DNA of 8,192 bases, from positions 1-8,192 of the forward strand of contig CAUDHE010000098.1 in the NCBI GenBank assembly GCA_958449275.1, given 5' to 3'. The stretch is from an uncultured Alistipes sp. Its GTDB lineage: Bacteria > Bacteroidota > Bacteroidia > Bacteroidales > Rikenellaceae. The position numbers were made by a program, and so were the translations under genes. Positions 1 to 5,455 of this stretch are shown in pieces (within the stretch, counting starts at the first letter, position 1; every line of letters starts with the position of its first letter). The notes beneath the pieces are model-generated. The model did no database searches. It was not told the origin of the DNA and saw only the letters and a program-made list of their open reading frames with translations.

Positions 1-26
1 TCGCAGTCGTTTTCTCGCCTCGACAT

Positions 27-45
27 AGCCCGAACAAGTTCGGCT
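27..45. repeat. Small hairpin near the left window edge
   Basis: AGCC and GGCT close around an inner GAAC/GTTC pairing, giving an imperfect stem-loop. It lies about 30 bp outside the left inverted repeat arm at 77-131. A different hairpin (8151-8175) lies at the matching place outside the right arm, so this may be part of the same dispersed element. The arms are short and chance cannot be excluded. Confidence 0.35.
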
Positions 46-158
46 CTGCTCTCGGATTATCGAAAACGTTCTTCGATTTTTAACGCTCCGTCGCCGTATC
101 CGCCCATTTCTCGAAATCGTTCCTGCCGCGGGATCGGCTGACGCATGTGTATAGTAAT

Positions 159-260
159 ACGACTCGACAGAGTCGTGCGGGCCGCAGCCTCCCGCAGCGG
201 AGGCCCGCTATTGTTCACGAATGCTCACATTGCAGTCTCCGCAAGCTGCTGCCCGAATAA
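159..260 (+). repeat. Hairpin repeat, copy A (GCGGGCCGC type)
   Basis: The first stem is ACGACTC/GAGTCGT with a 4-nt loop (159-176). It is followed directly by GCGGGCC (177-183), which pairs with GGCCCGC (202-208). The same arrangement occurs at 3508-3598: 159-190 matches 3509-3540 at about 28 of 32 positions, and 237-260 matches 3575-3598 at 20 of 24. The copies are in the same orientation about 3.3 kb apart. Copy A lies mostly within the extra DNA that splits the left inverted repeat, which suggests a nested insertion. The function is unknown; a REP-like or MITE-like non-coding palindromic element is the nearest general class. Confidence 0.7.
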
Positions 261-262
261 CT

Positions 263-331
263 GCGCCGCGGCGCGGCGTTATCTTCGGCTGCTCGCACTT
301 TCGGTGCGCCCCCCGCAGCAGCCGAAGATAA
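263..331. repeat. Compound inverted repeat with 15-bp perfect arms
   Basis: The 15-base arm at 279-293 (containing ATCTTCGGCTGC) is perfectly complementary to 317-331. An inner stem CGCAC/GTGCG with a 5-nt loop stacks on it at 294-308, and an 8-nt C-rich bulge (309-316) separates the two right-hand arms. A separate 12-bp palindrome, GCGCCGCGGCGC, lies just outside at 263-274. There is no following T-tract on either strand, so this does not look like an intrinsic terminator. It lies in the extra DNA of the left repeat copy and was not found elsewhere in the window. Confidence 0.65.
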
Positions 332-409
332 ATGTCATACTCGCCCCCGTCTGCAAACAGCGAACAGCCTTGCAGCGAGGTGGCACGACGTGCATATAAA
401 AAGGAAATG

Positions 410-439
410 CAGTTCGCAGAACTGTGCGGGCCGCAACCT
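410..439 (+). repeat. Hairpin repeat, copy B (short form)
   Basis: The stem CAGTTC/GAACTG with a 3-nt loop (410-424) is followed by GCGGGCCGCA and ACCT (426-439). This repeats the hairpin plus GCGGGCCGCA-x-CCT design of copies A and C with a different stem sequence that still pairs. The downstream half of the long form is absent. It directly abuts the 382-410 block of the larger repeat. The right-hand copy shows the same order, a stem and then CGGGCCGC, so this is probably the native end of the larger element. Confidence 0.55.
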
Positions 440-460
440 CGAAACTTCCCTGTCATTCCA

Positions 461-490
461 CATTTAACCGTTTTACAATACGGTTAAATG
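461..490. repeat. Perfect 10-bp inverted repeat with 10-nt spacer
   Basis: CATTTAACCG at 461-470 and CGGTTAAATG at 481-490 are exact reverse complements around an AT-rich 10-nt spacer. It lies 12 bp beyond the tsf terminator in the direction of minus-strand transcription. No T-tract follows on either strand, so it is not a standard intrinsic terminator. It could be a binding site for a dimeric protein or an RNA hairpin at the end of read-through transcripts. Nothing in the window decides between these. Confidence 0.6.
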
Positions 491-502
491 AATGAAAATC
501 AC

Positions 503-541
503 AAAAAAGAGCCGCCCGAACTTGTCGGACAGCTCTTTTTT
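503..541 (-). terminator. Bidirectional intrinsic terminator after tsf
   Basis: Read on the minus strand, AAAAAAGAGC-TGTCCGA pairs with TCGGGCG-GCTCTTTTTT across a 5-nt loop. This gives a continuous 17-bp stem with only two G-U pairs. The A-run at one end and the T-run at the other make it usable from both strands. It starts about 30 bp past the tsf stop codon and should close the rplM-rpsI-rpsB-tsf unit. Confidence 0.9.
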
Positions 542-544
542 CGA

Positions 545-560
545 GACGGTATAAACCGTC
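545..560 (-). other. Small hairpin between tsf stop and terminator
   Basis: GACGGT and ACCGTC form a perfect 6-bp stem with a 4-nt loop, between the tsf stop codon and the main terminator hairpin. It has no T-tract of its own. It could protect the 3' end of the processed operon transcript, but that is inference from position alone. Confidence 0.4.
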
Positions 561-571
561 ATTCAATTTTA

Positions 572-1402
572 TTAGGCCTCCAGCGCGAAACGCTTGTAAG
601 CTACGATGGTAGCATCCTTGTCGGCCTTCTGAATATACTCGCGGATCGAGATCTTCTCGCCTACGACAGCCTGATTCAGCAGCGTGTTCTCCTCGAAGAA
701 CTTGCGCATTTTACCCTCGGCGATCTTCTCCAGAATAGCTTCGGGCTTGTTAGCGTTCTTGGGATCCTGCTTCATCTGCTCCAGCGCGATGGCCTTCTCG
801 TGAGCAACGGTCTCTGCGGGGCAATCGTTCTCGTCGATTGAGATGGGCGCCATAGCCGTGGCCTGCATTGCAACGGCGTGAGCAACCTCGGCGGGAACCT
901 CCTTGTTGAAACCGAGAACGGTACCCAACTTCTTGTTGAAGTGAACGTAGGCATTGCAGTAAGGAGCTTCGATGCGGCCGTAATAAGCCAACTCGACCTT
1001 TTCGCCAGTCTGTCCCGACTTCTCGGTAACCATCTCCTCTACGGTACGGCCCTCGTCGTTCTTGATGGCAAGAAGGGTCTCCTTATCGGCAGCGTCGTTC
1101 TTCACGGCGATATCCAGAATAGCATTTGCCGAAGCCGCAAACTCCTCGTTCTGAGCCACGAAGTCGGTCTCGCAAGCGAGGCACAAAAGATATGCCTTTC
1201 CACCCTCGATCTTGGTCACGACCACACCTTCCGTAGCGCTGCGATCGGCACGCTTGCTCACCACGAGCTTGCCTTTCTCGCGGATGATGTCCTTCGCACG
1301 CTCGTAGTCGCCTTCGGCCTCCATAAGCGCTTTTTTGCAGTCCATCATACCTGCGCCCGTCATTTTGCGGAGCTTCATTACATCTGCTGCTTTGATTTCC
1401 AT
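572..1402 (-). CDS. tsf: Translation elongation factor Ts (EF-Ts)
   Basis: Cytoplasmic guanine-nucleotide exchange factor that releases GDP from EF-Tu during elongation. The 276-residue product has the N-terminal UBA-like domain with LRKMTGAGMMDCKKAL at 11-26, then the EF-Ts core signature CETDFVAQN around residues 77-85, where the TDFV segment (79-82) contacts the EF-Tu nucleotide site. The C-terminal part continues through the dimerisation region to KISIREYIQ near the end. Length is close to the E. coli protein (283), so it appears complete. The start is the ATG preceding MEIKAADVMK; upstream DNA is A/T-rich without a clear Shine-Dalgarno, as is usual in Bacteroidetes. It follows rpsB by 48 bp, is the last gene of the ribosomal operon, and ends in TAA before a strong terminator. 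Confidence 0.97.
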   Translation of the reverse strand: MEIKAADVMKLRKMTGAGMMDCKKALMEAEGDYERAKDIIREKGKLVVSKRADRSATEGVVVTKIEGGKAYLLCLACETDFVAQNEEFAASANAILDIAVKNDAADKETLLAIKNDEGRTVEEMVTEKSGQTGEKVELAYYGRIEAPYCNAYVHFNKKLGTVLGFNKEVPAEVAHAVAMQATAMAPISIDENDCPAETVAHEKAIALEQMKQDPKNANKPEAILEKIAEGKMRKFFEENTLLNQAVVGEKISIREYIQKADKDATIVAYKRFALEA

Positions 1403-1450
1403 AGTTATCTTGCGTTAAAAATGTTAATAATTTCTCGTTCGCGGAGAGCC

Positions 1451-2302
1451 TTACTCGGCCTTCTCCTCGGCGGTCTCGGCAGCTGCAACGACTTCGGCTA
1501 CAGCAGCCTCCTCGGCATCAACGGCAGCCTTTACGGCCTTCTTGATACGGGGTTTACCCTCCTTCTTCGAAGGTGCCGCGTCCTCGTTCTCCTGAGCTTC
1601 CTTTTCCTTTTCGAGCTTACGCTCCTCGGTACCCTCGGCTATTGCAGCGCATACGACGTCAAGAATGACGGCTATCGATTTCGAAGCATCGTCGTTTGCC
1701 GGTATAACGTAATCGATGTCTGTAGGATCACAACAAGTGTCTACCATGGCAAAAACGGGGATGCCCAATCGCTTGGCCTCCTTAACGGCGTTGGCCTCCT
1801 TCTGCACGTCGATAACGAACAGTGCTGCGGGCAGGCGGGTAAGATCGGCGATAGAACCGAGGTTCTTCTCCAGCTTAGCGCGCTGACGCGCGATCTGGAG
1901 TTTCTCGCGTTTCGAGAAATTATCGAAAGTGCCGTCGCCCAACATCTTGTCGATGGTGGTCATCTTCTTGACGGCCTTGCGTATCGTGGGGAAGTTTGTA
2001 AGCATACCGCCGGCCCAACGCTCGGTTACGTAAGGCATTCCGACGGGTGCCACCTTTTCGGCAACGATCTCCTTAGCTTGCTTTTTGGTAGCGACGAACA
2101 GCACGCGGCGACCGCTCTTTGCGATCTGCTTCAGTGCAGCCGAAGCCTCATCTATCTTTACAACGGTCTTGTGAAGATCGATGATGTGGATGCCGTTCTT
2201 CTCCATGAAGATGTAGGGGGCCATTTTGGGGTTCCACTTGCGCTTCAGGTGACCGAAGTGAACGCCGGCATCCAATAATGTATTAAAATCTGTACGTGAC
2301 AT
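1451..2302 (-). CDS. rpsB: 30S ribosomal protein S2
   Basis: Small-subunit ribosomal protein uS2, one of the last proteins to join the 30S subunit and needed for S1 binding where S1 is present. The 283-residue protein shows AGVHFGH at 12-18, KWNPKMAPYIF at 22-32, RWAGGMLTNF at 95-104 and the late signature IPVFAMVDT...CDP-x-IDYVIPANDDA at 181-206. After about residue 226 it carries a low-complexity tail, first Lys/Glu-rich and then Ala/Glu-rich, that is longer than in the E. coli protein (241 residues). The start ATG precedes MSRTDFNTLL, the normal N-terminus. It lies 182 bp from rpsI, a spacer with a folded RNA candidate, and 48 bp before tsf, its usual partner. Confidence 0.98.
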   Translation of the reverse strand: MSRTDFNTLLDAGVHFGHLKRKWNPKMAPYIFMEKNGIHIIDLHKTVVKIDEASAALKQIAKSGRRVLFVATKKQAKEIVAEKVAPVGMPYVTERWAGGMLTNFPTIRKAVKKMTTIDKMLGDGTFDNFSKREKLQIARQRAKLEKNLGSIADLTRLPAALFVIDVQKEANAVKEAKRLGIPVFAMVDTCCDPTDIDYVIPANDDASKSIAVILDVVCAAIAEGTEERKLEKEKEAQENEDAAPSKKEGKPRIKKAVKAAVDAEEAAVAEVVAAAETAEEKAE

Positions 2303-2484
2303 TTTAATTTTCTGTTTTAATTTTAATTTCTCTTTTCAACAACCCTTGCGGTAGAGGTCTTTCGACCGATCCCAAAGGTTTTCCGCGACGGAGCAACCGA
2401 CAAGTAATACCGAAACAATATTGAAGTAGTCTCGTCGATTTCCAACTCGCGTCGTGCATTGCCGAAAATCCGGTCTGCCGCGAA
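2303..2484 (-). promoter_or_regulatory. rpsI-rpsB spacer with candidate S2 leader RNA
   Basis: The spacer is 182 bp, against 5 and 48 bp for the other spacers in the operon. In the minus-strand RNA, positions 2380 to 2341 fold into one element. The outer stem AACCUU/AAGGGUU has one bulged G. Inside it are a GG/CC pair, a symmetric 4x4 internal loop (GAUC facing UCUA), and a GGUC/GACC stem capped by a GAAA tetraloop. The remaining 38 nt before the rpsB ATG are A-rich and poor in structure. Autoregulatory leaders before rpsB are known in other bacteria. That this one binds S2 is inference, and no promoter was identified in the spacer. Confidence 0.45.
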
Positions 2485-2871
2485 TTAACGCTTGCTGAAC
2501 TGGAACTTGCGACGTGCTCCGGGCTGACCGGGCTTCTTACGCTCAACCTCACGCGAATCGCGGGTGAGGAATCCGTTCTTCTTCAGTACCGAACGGAACT
2601 CGGCGTCGATCTGACACAACGCGCGTGCGATTCCCATGCGAGCGGCCTCGGCCTGACCTTTGATACCGCCGCCGTCGAGGTTGATGTCGACGTCGTAGCT
2701 CTCCAGAGTTTCGGTAACCAGCAACGGCTGCTTAACCTCGTACTGGAGTATGTTCAAAGGGAAATAGACTTCGAGAGCCTTGCGGTTGATTGTAATCTGG
2801 CCCTTACCCGGCTTCACGTATACGCGAGCCACAGCAGCCTTACGGCGACCTACGGTGTTTACAACTTCCAT
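2485..2871 (-). CDS. rpsI: 30S ribosomal protein S9
   Basis: Small-subunit ribosomal protein uS9, whose C-terminal tail reaches the P-site tRNA. The 128-residue product has the N-terminal motif GRRKAAVARV at 8-17, the central signature GGGIKGQAEAARMGIARAL around 67-85, and the basic tail ending FQFSKR, which matches the conserved KR terminus of the family. Its length is normal. It starts 5 bp after rplM ends, the usual tight rplM-rpsI pairing that keeps the two proteins stoichiometric, and shares the promoter upstream of rplM. Confidence 0.98.
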   Translation of the reverse strand: MEVVNTVGRRKAAVARVYVKPGKGQITINRKALEVYFPLNILQYEVKQPLLVTETLESYDVDINLDGGGIKGQAEAARMGIARALCQIDAEFRSVLKKNGFLTRDSREVERKKPGQPGARRKFQFSKR

Positions 2872-2876
2872 ACTCT

Positions 2877-3332
2877 TTACTTAATCTCGTTTAACTTAAT
2901 TTCCTTGGGGCTCTGTGCGGCGTGAGGATGCTCGGCGCCGGCATAAACCTTCAAATTCTTCATGATAGCCTCGCCCAGACGAGTCTTGGGAAGCATACCC
3001 TTCACCGCGTGCTCGATAACGAACTCGGGCTTCTTGGCCAGATAATCGGCGGGGGTTGCGAAGCGCTGACCGCCCGGATATCCGGTGTGACGCACATAGA
3101 CCTTGTCGGTCATTTTGTTGCCCGTGAGCTTCACCTTGTCGGCGTTGACCACGATAACGTAATCACCGCAATCGACATGGGGAGTGTAGCCGGGCTTGTT
3201 CTTGCCTCTCAGGATCTTAGCCACCTGCGACGCAAGACGACCCAATACCTCGTTCGTGGCATCGATCACAACCCACTCTTTCTGGACCGTGGCGGCGTTC
3301 AACGAGATACTTTTGTAACTTCTTGAATCCAT
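2877..3332 (-). CDS. rplM: 50S ribosomal protein L13
   Basis: Large-subunit ribosomal protein uL13, an early assembly protein. The 151-residue product carries EWVVIDATNEVLGRLAS near residues 19-35, the GDYVIVVNADKVKLTGNK strand region, the HTGYPGG loop, and the L13 signature VKGMLPKTRLGEAIMKNLKVY followed by GAEHPHAAQ. It is slightly longer than E. coli L13 (142) because of an N-terminal extension, MDSRSYKSISLNA, that I believe is common in Bacteroidetes. The start is the first ATG after a promoter with a leader of about 60 nt. It is the first gene of the operon and is followed 5 bp later by rpsI. Confidence 0.98.
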   Translation of the reverse strand: MDSRSYKSISLNAATVQKEWVVIDATNEVLGRLASQVAKILRGKNKPGYTPHVDCGDYVIVVNADKVKLTGNKMTDKVYVRHTGYPGGQRFATPADYLAKKPEFVIEHAVKGMLPKTRLGEAIMKNLKVYAGAEHPHAAQSPKEIKLNEIK

Positions 3333-3394
3333 CTTTTACGTTTAGTTAATAACTTGTGTTATATTGTAATCCTATTCCCGCATTTACGGGTGCG
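3333..3394 (-). promoter_or_regulatory. rplM 5' leader with 5'-terminal hairpin
   Basis: The transcript should begin near 3389. Its first nucleotides form a hairpin, CCCG-UAAAUG-CGGG (3390 to 3377), followed by about 45 nt of A/U-rich, weakly structured RNA up to the rplM start. A ribosomal-protein leader class called L13-Bacteroidia has been predicted upstream of rplM in this group. I recall the class but cannot confirm that this sequence matches its consensus. Hairpin and position are direct observations; autoregulation by L13 is inference. Confidence 0.45.
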
Positions 3395-3402
3395 CAAAGA
3401 TA
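3395..3402 (-). promoter_or_regulatory. Promoter -7 element for rplM-rpsI-rpsB-tsf
   Basis: TATCTTTG on the minus strand fits the Bacteroidetes primary sigma factor -7 consensus TAnnTTTG. It lies 62 bp upstream of the rplM ATG in an A/T-rich stretch, within a spacer that separates two operons. The -33 element is poor: no clean TTTG was found about 20 nt upstream (towards 3426). Confidence 0.7.
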
Positions 3403-3507
3403 GTAATAATTTTTCAGATAACCATTCATCTGCCGAAAATATTCGAATTATAGCAAATTCGGGAGCCTCGTGGCAGCCGAAGAGCGGATATGGCGAACGA
3501 AAAAAAT

Positions 3508-3598
3508 GCGACTCGTCGGAGTCGCGCGGGCCGCAGCCTGCGGAGGCCCGCAACGGCATTCGCACCGCCGCATCCTCCGCAGGCTGCCGCTCGAACAA
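3508..3598 (+). repeat. Hairpin repeat, copy C, in the oadB/rplM spacer
   Basis: The stem GCGACTC/GAGTCGC with a 4-nt loop (3508-3525) is followed by GCGGGCC (3526-3532), which pairs with GGCCCGC (3545-3551) around an inner CCGCA/TGCGG stem. The bases 3533-3546 are also perfectly complementary to 3574-3587 (14 bp), so two mutually exclusive folds are possible. It is the second full copy of the element at 159-260. It lies in the 344-bp spacer between the oadB terminator and the rplM promoter. The rest of that spacer (3403-3507) holds only a minor CGAATT/AATTCG repeat at 3444-3461 and no gene. Confidence 0.7.
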
Positions 3599-3618
3599 TC
3601 GGTTAATTTCATCTCGGC

Positions 3619-3653
3619 AAAAAAATATCCGACGCCCGCAAGAGCGTCGGATA
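3619..3653 (-). terminator. Intrinsic terminator after the mmd operon
   Basis: On the minus strand TATCCGACGC and GCGTCGGATA form a perfect 10-bp stem with an 8-nt loop, followed at once by seven T residues. It begins 23 bp past the stop codon of the beta-subunit gene. It should end the mce-to-beta-subunit transcript and insulate the ribosomal operon downstream, which has its own promoter. Confidence 0.93.
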
Positions 3654-3676
3654 CCTTTATTATTAATTATACGGAA

Positions 3677-4990
3677 CTATCCGAGGAACGACAGCAGAAT
3701 ACCTGCGGCCACGGCCGAACCGATCACGCCTGCCACATTGGGACCCATGGCGTGCATCAGCAGGAAATTCGAAGGATTGGCAGCCTGACCCACTTTCTGC
3801 GACACACGAGCAGCCATAGGCACGGCCGACACGCCTGCCGATCCGATCAACGGATTAATTTTCTCCTTGCTGAACAGATTGATGATCTTGGCCAGTATGA
3901 CACCGCCCGCAGAACCCAGGCAGAATGCCATAATACCCAGCACCAGAATGCCGATGGTCTGCCAATTGAGGAATGCCTCCGCAGTGGCGGTAGCACCTAC
4001 CGAGATACCGAGGAATACGGTCACGATGTTCATCAACTCATTCTGTACGGTCTTGCTCAAACGCTCTACCACTCCGCACTCCTTCATCAGGTTACCCAGC
4101 ATGAGACAGCCGATCAGAGGCGCAGCCGAAGGCAGCAACAACGCGATAATCATCGTAAGCACGACGGGGAAGATGATCTTCTCGGTCTTCGACACGTTGC
4201 GCAGCTGCTTCATCGAAATCTTGCGCTCGGCCTCCGTAGTGAGAGCCTTCATGATGGGAGGCTGGATCACGGGCACCAGAGCCATGTACGAGTAAGCCGC
4301 AACGGCGATGGGACCCAGCAAATGGGGAGCCAGTTTCGACGTGAGGTAGATAGCCGTCGGGCCGTCGGCGCCGCCGATGATGGCGGTCGAAGCGGCCTCA
4401 TTGGGCAGGAATCCCAGCGCCGTGGCACCCAGATATGTGGCGAAGATGCCGACCTGAGCGGCCGCACCGAGCAACAGACTTTTGGGGTTGGCGATCAGGG
4501 GACCGAAATCGGTCATGGCCCCCACTCCCACGAAGATCAAACAGGGATAGATACCCAATTTGACACCCAGATAGAGGTAGTCGATCAGTCCTGCCAAAGA
4601 GTCGAATCCCGTCCAGTGAACATGTCCGCCCTCGAAAAGCTCCGAATGGAACATGCCCGCACCCGGCAAATTGGTCAATACCATACCGAAAGCTATGGGC
4701 AACAACAACAGAGGTTCGTACTGCTTCACGATAGCGAGGTAGAGCAACACGCAGGCTATCAACAGCATGACGATACAACGCCAGTCCTGAACAAGACCTA
4801 CGAAGCCCATGCTCTCGACAAAATTCATAAGCGAATCGCCGACATCGATATCGGCATCGGCCGCCTGCGCGACGCTTTGCACGGTCGCGGTCGCATCGCC
4901 CTGCGCCGAGCTGTTGCCCCACGCCTGAACCGACAGTCCCACCGTGGCGACTGCAAGCAACATCAACATATATTTCATCACTCTCTTCAT
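3677..4990 (-). CDS. mmdB: Na+-translocating decarboxylase beta subunit (OadB/MmdB family)
   Basis: Integral membrane subunit that decarboxylates carboxybiotin and couples this to Na+ export. The 437-residue protein has many hydrophobic helices and the family motifs IIGGADGPTAIY (about 204-215), IAVAAYSYMALVP (about 228-240), NPLIGSAGVSAVPMAARV (379-396) and HAMGPNVAGVIGSA (413-426). By alignment to Klebsiella OadB from memory, the residues needed for Na+ and proton movement are all present: D209, Y235, N379, S388, R395 and N418 (Klebsiella D203, Y229, N373, S382, R389, N412). The first 51 residues are extra relative to Klebsiella: a hydrophobic signal-like segment, then an Ala/Asp-rich linker. 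It is the last gene of the operon, 18 bp after the biotin carrier gene. The gene symbol assumes methylmalonyl-CoA as the substrate, from context. Confidence 0.93.
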   Translation of the reverse strand: MKRVMKYMLMLLAVATVGLSVQAWGNSSAQGDATATVQSVAQAADADIDVGDSLMNFVESMGFVGLVQDWRCIVMLLIACVLLYLAIVKQYEPLLLLPIAFGMVLTNLPGAGMFHSELFEGGHVHWTGFDSLAGLIDYLYLGVKLGIYPCLIFVGVGAMTDFGPLIANPKSLLLGAAAQVGIFATYLGATALGFLPNEAASTAIIGGADGPTAIYLTSKLAPHLLGPIAVAAYSYMALVPVIQPPIMKALTTEAERKISMKQLRNVSKTEKIIFPVVLTMIIALLLPSAAPLIGCLMLGNLMKECGVVERLSKTVQNELMNIVTVFLGISVGATATAEAFLNWQTIGILVLGIMAFCLGSAGGVILAKIINLFSKEKINPLIGSAGVSAVPMAARVSQKVGQAANPSNFLLMHAMGPNVAGVIGSAVAAGILLSFLG

Positions 4991-5008
4991 CGGTTACAAC
5001 TGTTTAGT

Positions 5009-5440
5009 TTATGCCAAATCCAAAAGTGCGTCGCCCTGCTGAACGGCCTGACCGCCCGACACATGAACGGCGGTAACCGTACCGTCGGCGGGAGCGAGAA
5101 CCTCGTTCTCCATCTTCATGGCCTCGATGATAATCAGGGTCTGACCCGCCTTCACGGTATCGCCCGCCTTCACGTTCACCACCGTTACGCTGCCCGGCAG
5201 AGGCGCGGTCACCGAATTGGCACCGGCCGCGGCCTTGGGTGCTGCGGCAGGAGCAGCTGCGGGAGCCGCTGTTGCAGCATGCTTGGGAGCTGCGATGTGG
5301 GGAACGGCCACGCTCTCGGCGCGCTCCACCTCCACGGTGTACTTCTTGCCGTTAAGCTCCACCTCGGCTACGTTGTGCGACGTCTCGGCCACGGTAGCCT
5401 CGTAATGCTTTCCGTTTATGTTGAATTTAAGTTTCTGCAT
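5009..5440 (-). CDS. mmdC: Biotin carboxyl carrier subunit of methylmalonyl-CoA decarboxylase
   Basis: Carries the biotin that moves a carboxyl group from the carboxyltransferase to the membrane beta subunit. The 143-residue protein has three parts: an N-terminal beta-rich domain (about 1-45), a flexible Ala/Pro linker (about 46-75) and a C-terminal biotinyl domain with the classic EAMKM motif at 106-110, where K109 should be the biotinylated lysine. The segment APLPGSVTVVNVKAGDTV before it and GTVTAVHVSGGQAVQQGD after it complete the hammerhead fold. Neighbours on both sides are pump subunits (15 bp after the OadG-like gene, 18 bp before the beta subunit), which argues against an acetyl-CoA carboxylase AccB role, although the domain alone would not separate the two. 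Confidence 0.92.
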   Translation of the reverse strand: MQKLKFNINGKHYEATVAETSHNVAEVELNGKKYTVEVERAESVAVPHIAAPKHAATAAPAAAPAAAPKAAAGANSVTAPLPGSVTVVNVKAGDTVKAGQTLIIIEAMKMENEVLAPADGTVTAVHVSGGQAVQQGDALLDLA

Positions 5441-5455
5441 TTTAACTACTGAATA

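Larger units (their letters stand above)
77..439 (+). repeat. Left copy of a dispersed intergenic repeat, interrupted
   Basis: Two blocks here match the reverse complement of the right end of the window. Block 77-131 matches 8085-8139 without gaps at about 49 of 55 positions. Block 382-410 matches 8013-8041 at 26 of 29. Weaker similarity continues from 132 to about 165, and the nonamer GCGAACAGC at 360-368 matches 8042-8050. The two blocks are 250 bp apart here but only 43 bp apart in the right copy, so this copy carries about 194 extra bases (roughly 166-359) plus 13 more (369-381). The extra DNA contains most of the hairpin repeat at 159-260 and the hairpin at 279-331. There is no plausible gene in 1-502; the short open frames follow the repeats. 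Confidence 0.75.

Noticed and set aside
145..456. Small open frames of 82-84 codons on both strands at the left edge
   Set aside because: They run through palindromic repeats and hairpins, and their Cys/Arg/Ala-rich translations follow the repeat sequence.
878..2278. Plus-strand open frame of 466 codons opposite tsf and rpsB
   Set aside because: It crosses the tsf/rpsB spacer antisense to two certain genes and shows no family features.
2304..2552. 82-codon minus-strand frame ending right before rpsB, a possible leader peptide
   Set aside because: It begins inside rpsI in another frame, has Ser/Arg-rich composition with no motif, and its end next to the rpsB start looks accidental. The RNA structure in the spacer is the better explanation for conservation.
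159..3598. CRISPR array or integron attC sites from the repeated hairpins
   Set aside because: Copies are far apart with no regular spacers, no cas or integrase gene is present, and the attC core sites were not seen.
5009..5440. Acetyl-CoA carboxylase AccB
   Set aside because: There is no biotin carboxylase (AccC) neighbour, and the gene lies between two Na+-pump subunit genes.
3470..5452. Very long plus-strand open frame (660 codons) opposite the pump genes
   Set aside because: Its translation is rich in His, Arg and Gln with no domain-like pattern, and it lies antisense to clearly conserved beta-subunit and biotin-carrier genes. Long antisense frames are expected from codon bias at this GC content.
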